7,564 nt of DNA from GCA-2699365 sp036160955 (GTDB taxonomy: Bacteria > Verrucomicrobiota > Verrucomicrobiia > Opitutales > Coraliomargaritaceae): the NCBI GenBank assembly GCA_036160955.1, contig JAYYDJ010000046.1:1-7564 (forward strand). The letters are read 5' to 3'. The notes beneath the pieces are model-generated. The model ran no database searches. It was not told where the DNA came from and worked only from the letters and a program-made list of their open reading frames with translations. Every line of letters starts with the position of its first letter. The stretch's first letter is position 1. Shown in pieces: positions 1 through 6,610 of the stretch. The translations under genes were made by a program, and so were the position numbers.

Positions 1-762
1 AACTATTTCTTGTACGCCTCCTAAAGCGACCCGAAAACCTGTCATTACTTCATCGAATATTAACACGCTATCATATGCGGTGCACAGTTTACGTAATAAT
101 TCTAAATAGCCTGTATCTGGCATAATTAGTCCGCAGTTTGCTGGATAGGGCTCGACTATTATAGCTGCTATTTCACTACCTTGCTCATTAAATATAGCCT
201 GCACTGCAGCAGAGTCATTATAATCAAGTACTATGGTTTCGGCTGCAAATCCTGCAGGTATTCCAGAGCTATCCGGATGTCCAAGTGTTAATGCTCCAGA
301 GCCTGCTTTTACTAAGAGGGAATCTACGTGCCCGTGGTAGCATCCTGTGAATTTGATTACCTTATCTCTTCCAGTGAACCCCCTAGCTAGACGAATTGCT
401 GACATAGTTGCCTCTGTGCCACTATTACACATACGTAACTTCTCTAGTGAGGGGACACAATCTACTAAAAGCTCAGCCATCTGAACTTCATAAGGATTAG
501 GTGTTCCAAAACTGGTGCCTTTATCAAGTGCTTCAATGATGGCGTTCCTGATGTCCGGGTCATTATGGCCATGGATAGATGGTCCCCATGTACAGACAAA
601 ATCGATGAGCTGCCTTCCATCTGCAGTAAACAAACGTGCTCCTTGTGCGCTTTCTGTGAAGAAAGGACTTCCACCGACAGAGCGAAATGCACGTACCGGT
701 GAATTAACGCCTCCTGGTAGGAGATCTTGGGCGCGCTTGAAAAGACTTGTTGAGATGTCCAT
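1..762 (-). CDS. hemL: Glutamate-1-semialdehyde 2,1-aminomutase (HemL), 3' end cut by window edge
   Basis: PLP enzyme that converts glutamate-1-semialdehyde to 5-aminolevulinate, the second step of the C5 route to heme and other tetrapyrroles; cytosolic. The visible 254 residues are open to the left edge and cover roughly the N-terminal 60% of a family usually about 430 residues long. Recognisable blocks are LPGGVNSPVRAF (15-26), the PLP-phosphate loop NSGTEATMSAIRLARGFTGR (113-132), CYHGH (141-145) with the residues that stack on the cofactor, VKAGSGALTLG (151-161), and DEVMTGFRVALGG (237-249), whose Asp237 should contact the PLP ring nitrogen. The PLP-binding lysine lies beyond the window. 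The ATG at 762 is secure because an in-frame TAA immediately precedes it. The gene follows nadE by 50 bp on the same strand and may be co-transcribed with it. No Shine-Dalgarno is visible. The family call is very safe. Confidence 0.96.
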   Translation of the reverse strand, partial: MDISTSLFKRAQDLLPGGVNSPVRAFRSVGGSPFFTESAQGARLFTADGRQLIDFVCTWGPSIHGHNDPDIRNAIIEALDKGTSFGTPNPYEVQMAELLVDCVPSLEKLRMCNSGTEATMSAIRLARGFTGRDKVIKFTGCYHGHVDSLLVKAGSGALTLGHPDSSGIPAGFAAETIVLDYNDSAAVQAIFNEQGSEIAAIIVEPYPANCGLIMPDTGYLELLRKLCTAYDSVLIFDEVMTGFRVALGGVQEIV

Positions 763-812
763 TTACTTTGAAAATTTGTAATGCAGGCAGAGTAGGTATA
801 TAGACCATTAAT

Positions 813-2465
813 TTAGTTCACATACTTTTGGACTATAGGTATTCTTCTTCCCGTACCAAATGCAAGTGCTGTAATTTTAAGTCCTGGAGCAGCCTGTTTT
901 CGTTTATATTCATTGAGATCAACTTTCCGCACTATATCATTTACAGTGGATTTATCGTAACCTTTTTTAATGATTTCATCTCTTGAAAGACCTTCTTCGA
1001 CATATAGCTGCAGAATTCCATCAAGAATTGGGTACTCTGGTAATAAATCTTCATCTACTTGATTGAGACTAAGCTCAGCAGAAGGTGCTTTATTTAACGT
1101 ATTAATAGGTATAATTTCTTTTTCTCGATTTATGTACCTAGCAAGTGCGTAAACTTTCATTTTTGGTAGGTCAGATATAACTGCTAATCCTCCACACATA
1201 TCTCCATATAATGTGCAATATCCAACTGAAATTTCACTTTTGTTTCCGGTCGTGAGTAGTAAAGTTCCAAACTTATTCGAAATCGCCATTAATATCAGGC
1301 CGCGTGCGCGTGCTTGTATATTCTCTTCAGTAACATCCCTGACGCTTCCTCTAAACATATTAGTCAAAGCCTCTTCGCAAGCACTAACAGTATTTTCAAT
1401 GGATACTTCGTGGTACGTAATAGAAAGATTGTCTGCTAATTTTTTTGCATCATCACGACTGTGCTGGCTAGATATTTCAGAAGGTAGAGCAATGCCAATT
1501 ACGTTTTCAGCGCCAAATGATTCAACTGCTAGTGCGCAAACTACAGCAGAGTCAATCCCACCAGATAGTCCTATTAGGGCTTTAGAAAATCCACTTTTTA
1601 AGGCGTAGTCGCGAAGCCCTAAAATCAAAGCAGCATAGGTGGCTGCATTTCCTACTAAATTGTAGGAATCTGCAAATTTCGGTACAGAACGTTTATCACT
1701 GATATCGATTATGGATAAATCCGGTTGAAAACTAGCTAAACCTCCTATGATTCCACGTTCTGGGCAACTAACCATGCTGCAGCCGTCAAAAATCAGTTCG
1801 TCATTTCCACCTACTGCGTTACAATAGACTACAGGGCAGTTACAGCGCTCGCCTGCCTCTAAAACAAGTTGTTCTCTTTTCTGTGTTTTACATGAATGCC
1901 ATGGACTAGCTGACAGATTTATTAATAGTTCTATACCTTCAGTTTTTAGTATTTCGATTGGATCTTTTTGGTAGCGACGCTTATTAGGCATTGAGGAGGG
2001 CACCCAAATGTCTTCGCAAATAGTAATTCCAATACGTTTACCGGCCCAATTATAAATTAATGGAGAGGAAGCGGGTTCGAAATACCTATCTTCATCAAAT
2101 ACATCGTACGATGGTAATAGCGACTTTCGCGCAATGGCGCGTATGATTCCGGATTCACACCATGCAGCTGAATTAAAATAGGATCTACCAGCATTTGCCT
2201 CAATTCGAATTTCAGGATAACCAATGATTGCAGGTACTGCGCCTATTACTTCACTCGCGATTTGATCGAGTGAATGTTGTGTATCTGCACCAAATCGACT
2301 TTTAAAAAGTAAATCACGAGGTGGATATCCACTCAGCGCTAATTCTGGAAAAACAACAATATCAGCCCCTTCATTTACTAACGAACGGTAAGCATCAATA
2401 ATGAGTTGTGAATTCCCGCTTAAGTCACCAACCGTAGTGTTAATTTGTGCGATTCCGATCTGCAT
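813..2465 (-). CDS. nadE: Glutamine-dependent NAD+ synthetase (two-domain NadE)
   Basis: Catalyses the last step of NAD+ synthesis: ATP-dependent amidation of nicotinic acid adenine dinucleotide, using ammonia released from glutamine. The 550 residues fit the long bacterial form. Residues 1 to about 260 are a nitrilase-type glutaminase domain whose expected triad is visible: Glu41 (FPELALSGYPPRDLL), Lys114 (ARKSLLPSYDVFDEDRYF) and Cys150 (GITICEDIWVP). Residues about 275-550 are the synthetase domain, with the PP-loop GLSGGIDSAV (299-308), ENIQARARG (381-389), TGNKSE (406-411), QVDEDLLPEYPILDGIL (469-485) and a C-terminal KRKQAAPGLKIT segment. The domain supplies its own ammonia, so no separate amidotransferase is needed. 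The ATG at 2465 is fixed by an in-frame TAA nine bases upstream. It is divergent from maf and upstream of hemL on the same strand. No truncation or missing catalytic residue was seen. Confidence 0.97.
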   Translation of the reverse strand: MQIGIAQINTTVGDLSGNSQLIIDAYRSLVNEGADIVVFPELALSGYPPRDLLFKSRFGADTQHSLDQIASEVIGAVPAIIGYPEIRIEANAGRSYFNSAAWCESGIIRAIARKSLLPSYDVFDEDRYFEPASSPLIYNWAGKRIGITICEDIWVPSSMPNKRRYQKDPIEILKTEGIELLINLSASPWHSCKTQKREQLVLEAGERCNCPVVYCNAVGGNDELIFDGCSMVSCPERGIIGGLASFQPDLSIIDISDKRSVPKFADSYNLVGNAATYAALILGLRDYALKSGFSKALIGLSGGIDSAVVCALAVESFGAENVIGIALPSEISSQHSRDDAKKLADNLSITYHEVSIENTVSACEEALTNMFRGSVRDVTEENIQARARGLILMAISNKFGTLLLTTGNKSEISVGYCTLYGDMCGGLAVISDLPKMKVYALARYINREKEIIPINTLNKAPSAELSLNQVDEDLLPEYPILDGILQLYVEEGLSRDEIIKKGYDKSTVNDIVRKVDLNEYKRKQAAPGLKITALAFGTGRRIPIVQKYVN

Positions 2466-2613
2466 AGACGTTTATAATCTCGTTTTTAAGCTTGGATGCA
2501 AGCTCACCTACAAAATCTTTTTTATAACTAATTATATAAATAATATGGCGTTGCTGATAGATACAGTAAAAGTTATTGTCTCTATTAACAATCACTCATC
2601 TTATGTGAACTTT
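2466..2613. promoter_or_regulatory. Divergent nadE/maf intergenic region with candidate promoters
   Basis: These 148 bp separate two divergent genes and should hold both promoters. Toward nadE (minus strand), TATAAA at 2476-2471 lies only five bases before the start codon, with a weak TTGCAT (2501-2496) 19 bp upstream. If used, the nadE mRNA would be nearly leaderless. The plus strand has a perfect TATAAT at 2473-2478 but no good -35 at normal spacing. A weaker pair closer to maf is TTGCTG (2551-2556), 17 bp, TATTGT (2574-2579), predicting a leader of about 28 nt. A perfect 6-bp inverted repeat AGCTTG/CAAGCT with a 4-base loop lies at 2489-2504. It overlaps the nadE -35 candidate and could be an operator or chance. 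These are consensus matches only, in AT-rich DNA where such matches are frequent. Confidence 0.3.
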
Positions 2614-3207
2614 ATGCAACTTCATCCATCTTATTTACTGCTAGCATCGAGCTCTCCTAGGCGCAGTGAATTACTCCGTCGAATGGGATTAAAGTTTCAG
2701 GTATTTCCCCCGGCAATTAAAGAGTGTGATCTATTCGATAATGGACCGGAGCAAATGGTTCTTAAAAATGCACGCTTAAAGGCAGATTCACTATCGAATG
2801 GCCGTTTTAAAGATGCTTTGGTTGTAGGCTCAGATACAACTGTTGCTCTTGATGGTATCGCCTTAGGTAAACCTTTAGATATTCCCTCAGCCCGTAAGAT
2901 GCTTCAACAACTATCTGGTCGTCATCATACTGTTTATACTGCTGTTGCCCTTCGCTGGATAAATGGAAATTTCATTCATGAGTTCTATGAAAGTAGCCAA
3001 GTATATTTTAGAAATCTAGATTTAGCGACCATTGACCATTATTTTACGATAGTTAATCCGCTCGATAAGGCTGGTTCGTATGGAATACAGGCAGGTCGCG
3101 ATTTAATTATTAAATCTGTCGAAGGTTCTATCGAAAACGTTATGGGATTGCCAACACAGAGTCTTACAAAAATTTTCAATCAACAGAATTTTAATTTTGC
3201 AGAATAA
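2614..3207 (+). CDS. maf: Maf-family nucleoside triphosphate pyrophosphatase (YhdE type)
   Basis: Cytosolic house-cleaning enzyme that hydrolyses nucleoside triphosphates to monophosphate plus pyrophosphate. Characterised YhdE-type members act on dTTP, UTP and modified pyrimidine nucleotides. With the ATG at 2614 the protein has 197 residues, normal for the family. Visible motifs are LLASSSPRRSELL (9-21, phosphate-binding Ser-x-Arg-Arg), VGSDTTV (71-77) with the conserved Asp74, GKP (85-87), HTVYTAVAL (105-113), PLDKAGSYGIQ (149-159) and EGSIENVMGLP (170-180). The SPRR form of the first motif and the GIQ motif favour the YhdE (dTTP/UTP) group over the YceF (7-methyl-GTP) group. The frame is open much further upstream, to 2401, but that part overlaps nadE and has no family similarity. 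GTG at 2605 would add only three residues. It is first in a three-gene operon, and its stop overlaps the next gene. Confidence 0.93.
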   Translation: MQLHPSYLLLASSSPRRSELLRRMGLKFQVFPPAIKECDLFDNGPEQMVLKNARLKADSLSNGRFKDALVVGSDTTVALDGIALGKPLDIPSARKMLQQLSGRHHTVYTAVALRWINGNFIHEFYESSQVYFRNLDLATIDHYFTIVNPLDKAGSYGIQAGRDLIIKSVEGSIENVMGLPTQSLTKIFNQQNFNFAE

Positions 3208-4318
3208 AGTACCAGTTTCTTGTATTAGATCATTAATAAGCGGTGATTCTGAAAAAAAGATTACTGCGTTCTTAATTAGTTTTATCGCTGGTATAATATT
3301 ACATATTGTATGCTTAGAATATTTTCGTGATGTTATTGCAATAAGCAAAACTTTAGAGAAAAAAACGATTTTTAAAGTAGAGCTTATAGAGCCTTTACCA
3401 GAAGATCTTAGATTTGTTGAGGCAAACCCAGACATAGCAGAAAATGTCCCTGAAAGTACTAACCAATACTCCTATCGTAATCAACAAGCTGCTGATAATG
3501 ATCCAAAATCTAATCGCCAGGATGCCCCCAAAGTTACGGGCAATAACAATAGTCAAAAAATAATACAGGGCCACGCGACCACACTGTTACCAATTCAATC
3601 TGGCTATTATAAAAATAAAAAGGGGCAAGAGAATGACCAGACTAGTCAAGAATACGTTTCTGATAAAAACAGTAGTGCGCAAGAATTTTCAAATGTGCAG
3701 CCTCCTAACAAGCCAAGTTTTTTACAGAATGATTCGACTCTTTTAGAGGATAATGGTAGTGGACTTATGCGCTTATCGAAGAAAGATCAATTTTTGAATT
3801 CCGAAAGTAAGAAAAATCCAAGAATTAATGTGTATCGCCATTCATTAAGCGCAAATACAGTTCTAGACAGTAATTCTATATCTACTAGCGATGGCCGTCC
3901 TGACGCTAGGGCCTTACCTCGAGCTAGGCCGCGTTTGTCTCCAGAACTATTACATGGTCCCTTGATGACTACTGCTGGATCTGCATCGCGGCAAGGTACA
4001 CTAGCTATTGATTCAACTTTTAGTGAATTCGGTGAGTACCAGCAACAGTTCTATGCGGCTATCCAAAGTGGGTGGTATCAAGAAATTGACTTCTTTCAAC
4101 CAATCGATACCGCCGCACGTGTTCAGATACGATTTACTCTGCTTGCTAACGGAAGCATCAAAGAACTAGAGACCCTTTATTCCAGCGCGGGAGAGATCGC
4201 TACAATCATTTGCGAGAATGCAATTTCTAAGCGTTCACCTTTTCGTAAGTGGACGCAGCAAATGATTCAAGTCTTTGGAAATGAAAAATCGATGCAGTTA
4301 GTATTTCACTACAAATAA
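3197..4318 (+). CDS. TonB/TolA-like envelope protein, membrane-anchored with periplasmic C-terminal domain
   Basis: Probable inner-membrane protein spanning the periplasm, 373 residues. The sequence shows a short basic N-terminus (KK at 20-21) and one hydrophobic helix at about 22-43, the TonB/TolA-like N-in topology. A long polar linker (about 70-235) rich in Asn, Gln, Ser, Lys and Asp follows, then a Pro/Arg patch (234-250, RPDARALPRARPRLSP). A compact C-terminal domain (about 277-373) starts FSEFGEYQQQF and includes RVQIRFTLLANGSIKELE and SPFRKWTQQM. The beta-rich end, with a 'variable x strength plus residue-specific rise' layout, resembles TonB_C/TolA_C domains, and I recall similar proteins in Opitutae. 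The linker is not the classical Pro-Lys repeat of TonB. There is no ATG before residue 191, so the start must be non-ATG. TTG at 3197, overlapping the maf stop by 11 bases, is the only sensible choice. No exbB/exbD or tolQ/tolR gene is nearby, so partners and exact function are unknown. Confidence 0.72.
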   Translation: MQNKVPVSCIRSLISGDSEKKITAFLISFIAGIILHIVCLEYFRDVIAISKTLEKKTIFKVELIEPLPEDLRFVEANPDIAENVPESTNQYSYRNQQAADNDPKSNRQDAPKVTGNNNSQKIIQGHATTLLPIQSGYYKNKKGQENDQTSQEYVSDKNSSAQEFSNVQPPNKPSFLQNDSTLLEDNGSGLMRLSKKDQFLNSESKKNPRINVYRHSLSANTVLDSNSISTSDGRPDARALPRARPRLSPELLHGPLMTTAGSASRQGTLAIDSTFSEFGEYQQQFYAAIQSGWYQEIDFFQPIDTAARVQIRFTLLANGSIKELETLYSSAGEIATIICENAISKRSPFRKWTQQMIQVFGNEKSMQLVFHYK

Positions 4319-4320
4319 GT

Positions 4321-5148
4321 ATGACTGTTGAAAATTACAATAGTCTACCCTTGGGTCCTGGCGTTCACATACTAAATTCGAGTAAGGAGGGTTTGATAGC
4401 ACTGTATAAACCTACAGGTGTTTTATCACATCCGAACATATGCGATGAAACCCACCGTTCACTGCTTAATGCTGATTATAATTATGACGATGAAGTATAT
4501 GTGTACAGAAATGAAGGTATGAAATGTCATGTATGGTTGATTAATCGCTTAGACTCTCCGACTTCTGGGATAATTTTAGTCGCAGTAAATAGTGATGTCG
4601 CGAAATTGGTTAAACTACAATTTGCTAATCATAAAGTAGCAAAGACTTACTACGCATTGGTAAAGCATCGAATGAAATCAATTAAGGGCAATTGGATTGA
4701 TCAAATTACAAGAAGTGTCCATAATAAGCGAATTAATCGGCCAAATACAATTACAGCTAAAACACGTTTCCAAGCCATAAAAAGTCCGAATGGTGGCTTC
4801 CCAATAACTCTACTTAAACTTTTTCCTCTTACTGGGCGCAACCATCAATTAAGGGTACAATGCCAACTTCACGGACATCCTATTGTTGGTGATCGTACAT
4901 ATGGAAGCTTTAGTTTTAATCGCGAAGTTGCTAAGGAAACAGGAAAGAGAAGACTTATGCTCCATTGTGCTGAAACCTCAGTTAGTTACTTCCAGAATGG
5001 TAAAATGATTAATTTTATAGCAAAGGCTGCGTTACCTGAAGATTTTCAGGATGTTCTTCGTTTTCGACTTGGCACAAGACGGGTGCATGATGAAATAAAC
5101 AAAAAATCACTTAAGGATAAGTTGGCGGGTCGTCGATTTAGGAAATAA
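4321..5148 (+). CDS. RluA-family RNA pseudouridine synthase
   Basis: Isomerises specific uridines to pseudouridine in rRNA or tRNA; cytosolic; 275 residues. The catalytic motif is INRLDSPTSG (74-83) with nucleophile Asp78. The usual His before RLD is Asn75 here. Other family blocks are LIALYKPTGVLSHPN (25-39), the KTYYALVKH strand (108-116) and TGRNHQLRVQCQLHGHPIVGDRTYG (split as TGRNHQLRV 171-179 and HGHPIVGDRTYG 184-195). No S4 RNA-binding domain precedes the catalytic core, which leaves the short RluA/TruC-like architecture. The C-terminal tail is very basic (KKSLKDKLAGRRFRK, 261-275) and could add RNA contacts. The target uridine cannot be read from the sequence, so I give no symbol. The ATG at 4321 lies 2 bp after the preceding stop, so the gene is almost certainly translated from the same message as maf and the envelope gene. 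Confidence 0.92.
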   Translation: MTVENYNSLPLGPGVHILNSSKEGLIALYKPTGVLSHPNICDETHRSLLNADYNYDDEVYVYRNEGMKCHVWLINRLDSPTSGIILVAVNSDVAKLVKLQFANHKVAKTYYALVKHRMKSIKGNWIDQITRSVHNKRINRPNTITAKTRFQAIKSPNGGFPITLLKLFPLTGRNHQLRVQCQLHGHPIVGDRTYGSFSFNREVAKETGKRRLMLHCAETSVSYFQNGKMINFIAKAALPEDFQDVLRFRLGTRRVHDEINKKSLKDKLAGRRFRK

Positions 5149-5149
5149 C

Positions 5150-5254
5150 TTCTTACTGCTCATAGCTACAGTTTTGGGTGCATGCGCCATAAGTGATATG
5201 TTGGAGATAATTTCATCCAATAATGGACTCTTTGTTAGCCATCAAGAGTTGTAA
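5150..5254 (+). pseudogene. Possible relic of a small lipoprotein gene (no start codon)
   Basis: In the gap after the pseudouridine synthase, one plus-strand frame reads as a lipoprotein signal sequence: FLLLIATVLGACAIS, with a textbook hydrophobic stretch and an L-G-A-C lipobox, then about 22 more residues ending VSHQEL and a TAA. The frame is open from 5099 but contains no ATG, GTG or TTG before the hydrophobic stretch. The only candidate start upstream of the lipobox is CTG at 5156. A mature peptide of about 23 residues would be very short. It may be a decayed small lipoprotein gene whose 5' end was lost where it abuts the upstream gene, a real micro-lipoprotein with a rare start, or chance in T-rich DNA. 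Confidence 0.22.
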
Positions 5255-5260
5255 TTTTTA
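5226..5260 (+). terminator. Candidate intrinsic terminator after the maf-envelope-pseudouridine synthase operon
   Basis: GACTCTT (5226-5232) can pair with AAGAGTT (5244-5250) through an 11-base loop, giving a 7-bp stem with one G-U pair. It is followed by a T-rich stretch (5252-5260, TAATTTTTA). The position, about 80 bp after the operon's last stop and before the likely sufS promoter, is right for a terminator. The stem is short and AT-rich and the loop is large, so it would be weak. Confidence 0.3.
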
Positions 5261-5285
5261 TGTACTGTGGTAGGTTTAATATCTA

Positions 5286-5314
5286 TTGTATTTGTGCTTT
5301 TTTAAGATTTTAAT
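5286..5314 (+). promoter_or_regulatory. Candidate sufS promoter
   Basis: TTGTAT (5286-5291) and TTTAAT (5309-5314) are separated by 17 bp. The -10 matches the sigma-70 consensus at five of six positions and the -35 at three of six. Initiation about 7 bp downstream would leave a leader of only about 8 nt before the GTG start of sufS, consistent with the missing Shine-Dalgarno there. No recognisable Fe-S regulator site (IscR- or SufR-like palindrome) was seen. This is a consensus match only, in AT-rich sequence. Confidence 0.28.
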
Positions 5315-5328
5315 TAGTTATTGATATA

Positions 5329-6561
5329 GTGATTGCACCAACTCCATTTGACGTAGAATCAGTCCGTTCGGATTTTCCAATCCTAGCGTCAACAGTGCAT
5401 GGTAAGCCACTTTCTTACTTAGACAGTGCTGCAACATCCCAAAAGCCACAGTCAGTTGTTAGCGCTATAGAAAAGTACTATGCGCTTGAAAATGCTAACA
5501 TCCATCGTGGATTACACTATTTAAGTGAGAAGGCAACAAATGCTTACGAATCCACTAGGGTACAAGTAGCTGATTATATTGGAGTTAGTGATTCAGACAC
5601 CATCATATTTACACGTGGTGCAACCGAGAGTATAAATATAATTGCAAATGGTTTTGTTGAGAGTGTTTTACAAAAAGGTGATGAAATTTTAATTTCTCAT
5701 ATGGAGCATCATGCTAACATTGTACCTTGGCAGATAGCCTGTGAAAAAACTGGAGCAATTTTGAAGGTTTCGCCAGTTAACGAGGATGGTTCACTTGATT
5801 TAGTTGCTATGGAGCATTTAATTAATGAGCGAACTAAGTTACTGGCTATTGTGCACGTTTCAAATTCGCTAGGTACCGTAAATCCCGTAGAAGAAATTAT
5901 TAAAATTGCCCACGCCAACGCAGTACCCGTTCTTTTAGATGGTTCTCAAAGTGTGCCGCATCAAACAGTGGACATCAGTAAGATTGGCTGTGATTTCTTT
6001 GTTTTTTCAGGTCATAAGATCTTGGGCCCGACCGGTATCGGTGTGCTGTGGGCAAAGCGTAAATGGTTGGAGCAATTTCCTCCTTACCAAAGCGGGGGTG
6101 ATATGATCGAGAAGGTTGATTTTGATGGAACAACCTACAAGGCAATTCCTGGAAAGTTTGAAGCAGGAACTCCTCACATAGCGGGAGTTATCGGTTTATC
6201 TGCTGCTTTAAGATATTTAAATGATTTGGATCGCTTAGGTGCCTACCGCCATGAACAAGAACTCTTATCTTTAGCAACAGAACAACTACAAGATATCAAT
6301 GGATTACGTATTATTGGCACTGCTTCACCAAAAGCATCTGTTATTTCTTTTATATTCGATGGTATCCATGCTCACGATATTGGTACTTTTTTAGATGCTG
6401 ATGCAATTGCTATTAGATCTGGGCATCATTGTACTCAACCTCTATTAAAGCGTTTTGGTGTTCCGGCAACAGCTCGTGCTTCATTTGCATTTTATAATAA
6501 TAATGATGATGTAGATCGTTTAGTGAAGTCGCTAAAAAAGCTGAAGAAGTTCTTTACCTAA
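5329..6561 (+). CDS. sufS: Cysteine desulfurase SufS (group II)
   Basis: PLP enzyme that removes sulfur from L-cysteine, leaving alanine and an enzyme-bound persulfide that feeds Fe-S cluster assembly; cytosolic. The 410 residues match the family length. Landmarks are YLDSAATSQKP (30-40), NIHRGLHYLSEKAT (57-70), FTRGATESIN (94-103), MEHHAN (125-130), DGSQSVPH (204-211), and SGHKILGPTGIGVLW (227-241) with the PLP-binding Lys230. Further on are the SGGDMI segment (255-260), FEAGTPHIAG (277-286), the persulfide Cys368 in RSGHHCTQP (363-371), and the substrate-carboxylate Arg383 in ATARAS. The RSGHHC motif marks a group II (SufS/CsdA) enzyme rather than IscS. The start is GTG at 5329: an in-frame TAA lies at 5311-5313 and no ATG occurs before residue 125. 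The N-terminus from this GTG aligns with family members. sufU follows 49 bp downstream on the same strand. Confidence 0.96.
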   Translation: MIAPTPFDVESVRSDFPILASTVHGKPLSYLDSAATSQKPQSVVSAIEKYYALENANIHRGLHYLSEKATNAYESTRVQVADYIGVSDSDTIIFTRGATESINIIANGFVESVLQKGDEILISHMEHHANIVPWQIACEKTGAILKVSPVNEDGSLDLVAMEHLINERTKLLAIVHVSNSLGTVNPVEEIIKIAHANAVPVLLDGSQSVPHQTVDISKIGCDFFVFSGHKILGPTGIGVLWAKRKWLEQFPPYQSGGDMIEKVDFDGTTYKAIPGKFEAGTPHIAGVIGLSAALRYLNDLDRLGAYRHEQELLSLATEQLQDINGLRIIGTASPKASVISFIFDGIHAHDIGTFLDADAIAIRSGHHCTQPLLKRFGVPATARASFAFYNNNDDVDRLVKSLKKLKKFFT

Positions 6562-6610
6562 ACCACTAGGACATTGATTGGTTAGCTCAGCAATATAGAA
6601 TGGATTATGT

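Noticed and set aside
465..781. Two open frames (minus 465-692, plus 515-781) inside the hemL region
   Set aside because: They overlap hemL in other frames and have no recognisable family. The hemL frame itself is a strong match from 762 to the edge.
1213..1608. Plus-strand 131-residue frame
   Set aside because: Antisense shadow of the nadE synthetase domain, whose motifs account for this DNA.
2401..2613. Extended N-terminus for maf (possible starts at 2401 or 2545)
   Set aside because: The extension overlaps nadE or its promoter region, is low-complexity, and has no counterpart in the Maf family, whose members begin just before the ASxSPRR motif.
3103..3435. Minus-strand 110-residue frame across the maf/envelope gene junction
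   Set aside because: Opposite strand to two well-supported plus-strand genes, with no motifs. It is a chance open frame in AT-rich DNA.
5709..5918. Minus-strand 69-residue frame inside sufS
   Set aside because: Shadow of sufS, whose motifs are continuous through this stretch.
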